Assembly: GCA_017887445.1 (NCBI GenBank)
Contig: JAGHIA010000028.1
Coordinates: 1-40,905, forward strand
Length of the DNA: 40,905 nt
Direction: 5' to 3'
Source of the DNA: Fusicatenibacter sp.
GTDB taxonomy: Bacteria > Bacillota > Clostridia > Lachnospirales > Lachnospiraceae
The notes under the pieces are model-generated. The model made no database searches. It was not told the DNA's origin and saw only the letters and a list, made by a program, of their open reading frames with translations. The translations under genes were made by a program, and so were the position numbers. Numbering within the stretch: position 1 is the stretch's first letter; the number at the start of each line of letters is the position of its first letter. Shown here piece by piece: positions 39,177 to 40,905 of this stretch.

Positions 39177-40235
39177 ATGGAAATGAATAATAATAAGAAC
39201 AAACAGGAACAGAAGAATAAAGTCGTGGAAGCGATGCTCCGGGCGCGAGAAAAGGAAATGCAGCAGGAACCCACAGAGGAAAAACTTCCCACGCTGAGTC
39301 CGGATGAATACGAGGAGATGTATCGGAAAATCCTCGGCCGCCTGAAAGCGGAAGGACTGTTGGACGACGAGTCTGTGGACAAACGCAGAGAGAAAACTTC
39401 CGGTGGGGATGAGACCGCTGCCACCCGCGAGGTGTCGATGGTGACTGGGCGGGCAGAAAGCGCGAAGAAGGACAGCAAAGTGGTGTTCCATCTCGGCGGA
39501 AATATGGAGAGAGCCGGAGAACGCCAAGCGGAAGGTCAACCGAAGGCAAGCCCTGTGTCCGGGCAGAAGGCAAGCGGGTATACAGAGCATTCAGCGGAAG
39601 GCGCAAGTGGAAAAACGGGAGAGACGCGCGGCGCTTCAAAACATACCGGAACGAAGAAAATCCGCTGGTTCCGGAAAAAAGCGGTTAAGGCTGCCGGGAT
39701 CTGCCTGGTTGCAGGGGCGGCAGTGTTCGGGTTGTCTATGACCAGTGAAGCAAATCGGCTGCTGTTAATGCAGACGGCCAATGAGGTGCTGGGGACTGGG
39801 GATTTGATGCAGGTGGATAATGGTGACGATAGAGATTTATCTGTAGGGAGTGAAGATGAGGCCAGACAGAATATTACAGATGCTTTAAATGCTGAGGTCC
39901 CAGAGTTTTTGTATTTGCCGGAAGGGATGAAATATGAATCATGTGAAATTATTGAGGACGCTGGATTTGCTAAGATAGAATATTCTTGTGCAAATGGCTA
40001 TTTATATCTAAATATATCAAATAGTTTGACTGACATGTCTCAAAGCGGAATAAAAAAAATTACGACAGAAGAAATAGAGACATTAAATGGTAAGATAGTG
40101 TTTGTGATAAAACAAATAGATGAGGAACAGTTTTCTGCCGCTTGGGAGTATAAAAATGTTTCATATACACTTTCAGGGAAAATTTCCAGAGAGGAGTTAA
40201 TAAAAATTTTAGAAAAAATTTCATTTAGCATGTAA
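39177..40235 (+). CDS. Membrane protein with DUF4367-like extracellular domain
   Basis: This 352-residue protein has a charged, disordered cytoplasmic part (1-170), one membrane segment (about 175-192 in this numbering) and an extracytoplasmic domain with V-P-E-F-L-Y-L-P-E-G-M-K-Y and later L-S-G-K-I-S-R-E-E-L. This resembles DUF4367 proteins, often anti-sigma or lipoprotein-like. ATG 39177 has AAGG upstream; an in-frame GTG at 39138 is the alternative start. It follows the MITE. The last ~400 bp are markedly AT-richer than the first half. Confidence 0.7.
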   Translation: MEMNNNKNKQEQKNKVVEAMLRAREKEMQQEPTEEKLPTLSPDEYEEMYRKILGRLKAEGLLDDESVDKRREKTSGGDETAATREVSMVTGRAESAKKDSKVVFHLGGNMERAGERQAEGQPKASPVSGQKASGYTEHSAEGASGKTGETRGASKHTGTKKIRWFRKKAVKAAGICLVAGAAVFGLSMTSEANRLLLMQTANEVLGTGDLMQVDNGDDRDLSVGSEDEARQNITDALNAEVPEFLYLPEGMKYESCEIIEDAGFAKIEYSCANGYLYLNISNSLTDMSQSGIKKITTEEIETLNGKIVFVIKQIDEEQFSAAWEYKNVSYTLSGKISREELIKILEKISFSM

Positions 40236-40297
40236 ATTTTGGCGTTTTGAATCGCTTTATATAGTGTAGGGTTAATTTTAAATGAAAGGAGGGTAGG

Positions 40298-40798
40298 ATG
40301 AAAAAGACATTTGGCAAATGGGGATATATTTTGGCATTGTTTGTTGGAGTCCTTACATTATCGTTAAACCAGGAAAAAATCTATGCGGAAGAACCCCAAT
40401 ACTTGGGTGAAATAATAGATGGTTCTGTGTTGACAGATGATGATGAAGCAGAGGATTTTCAGCAGCCGAGGCTTCGAAATAGTTACTTATTGCAAGGATT
40501 TATTAAAATTACAAATAAAGGTAATGGTGTTGTTGGCATCGGAGGAAGTACGGATTGTCTCGTTACCTGCGATGTAGTCAAACTGAATTTGTATTTGGAA
40601 CGCTCAACTGGAAACTCAGATTTTGGTAGTTATAAAAGTTTTGAGTATACAGCGTATAATGAGAATTCTCTGACAAAAGGTTTGTCTTATGCAGTCGAAA
40701 AAGGCTACTATTATCGTCTTCGTGGCTATCATTACGCATCGAAAAATGGAGACGGAGAAAACCTGATTTCTAAAACCAACGGCATCTACATCGGCTAG
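40298..40798 (+). CDS. Secreted DUF6147-like protein
   Basis: This 166-residue protein has a Sec signal peptide (basic start, hydrophobic core, cleavage near I-Y-A-E-E). The mature part has G-N-G-V-V-G-I-G-G-S-T and L-N-L-Y-L-E-R-S, as in DUF6147 proteins of Firmicutes. Function unknown. AAGGAGGG precedes the ATG. It may be co-expressed with the upstream membrane protein, 62 bp away. Confidence 0.7.
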   Translation: MKKTFGKWGYILALFVGVLTLSLNQEKIYAEEPQYLGEIIDGSVLTDDDEAEDFQQPRLRNSYLLQGFIKITNKGNGVVGIGGSTDCLVTCDVVKLNLYLERSTGNSDFGSYKSFEYTAYNENSLTKGLSYAVEKGYYYRLRGYHYASKNGDGENLISKTNGIYIG

Positions 40799-40905
40799 TC
40801 CTCACACCCCACCGTTATATCGTATATAAACCTTTTGGAAACTTTCAGTTGTACACGGTACAAATGCCAGCGCGAAGGAAAGTATCAAGTGATGTGTCCT
40901 GTGAA

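Noticed and set aside
40799-40905. Terminal stretch of the window
   Set aside because: No gene, clear hairpin or repeat could be supported in these 107 bases.

Overview
The window looks like part of a Clostridia genome, most likely family Lachnospiraceae. The reasons are AT-leaning coding sequence with strong AGGAGG ribosome sites, an Rpn-type nuclease, a DUF5688-like protein, a DUF6147-like secreted protein, camelysin/TasA-type proteins with a SipW-type signal peptidase, and a Gram-positive VirB4/VirD4 conjugation system. No rRNA, tRNA or CRISPR array was seen.

About 35 kb on the left (1 to roughly 35.2 kb) reads as an integrative conjugative element (ICE) whose left end lies outside the window. 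Layout: (i) 1-3.3 kb, a truncated surface CAP protein, an Rpn-family nuclease with a duplicated tail, and a small minus-strand gene; (ii) 3.4-10.8 kb, a surface-fibre operon with a regulated-looking leader, a SipW-like signal peptidase, three TasA/camelysin-like proteins, a large SpaA/Cna-B adhesin and a class B sortase; (iii) 10.8-20.4 kb, the conjugation machine (coiled-coil protein, SSB-like protein, VirB2-like, VirB6-like, VirB3/PrgI-like, VirB4 ATPase, and a lysozyme-like plus NlpC/P60 hydrolase), tightly coupled by 4-nt overlaps; (iv) 20.4-23.1 kb, an accessory island with a short ArdA-like protein, a DUF5688-like protein and an MNT/HEPN toxin-antitoxin pair; (v) 23.1-32.0 kb, a coupling-protein operon (VirD4), an ArdC-like metalloprotease, a ribbon-helix-helix-like protein, a repeat-rich candidate oriT, a MobC-like protein and a MobP-type relaxase; (vi) 32.0-35.2 kb, a tyrosine integrase on the minus strand, a small XRE-type regulator surrounded by repeated operators, three small genes and a candidate attachment region.

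From about 35.3 kb the sequence looks chromosomal: an atypical GH13-like enzyme carrying an in-frame 12-bp minisatellite, a HIT hydrolase, murG, a 144-bp MITE-like element with an 8-bp target duplication, a membrane DUF4367-like protein and a secreted DUF6147-like protein.

The most striking signal is a 17-bp palindrome, GTGTCARANTYTGACAC, found twelve times between 1.5 and 28.1 kb and nowhere after the candidate oriT. Six copies lie between genes. Six lie inside genes, all in the same codon phase, where they encode V-S-x-[SFT]-D-T, mostly in hydrophilic linkers. This looks like selection for a DNA-binding site spread over the transfer region. It could be a regulon operator, a partition or condensation site, or a processing signal. 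I do not recognise the motif, and its binding protein is unknown.
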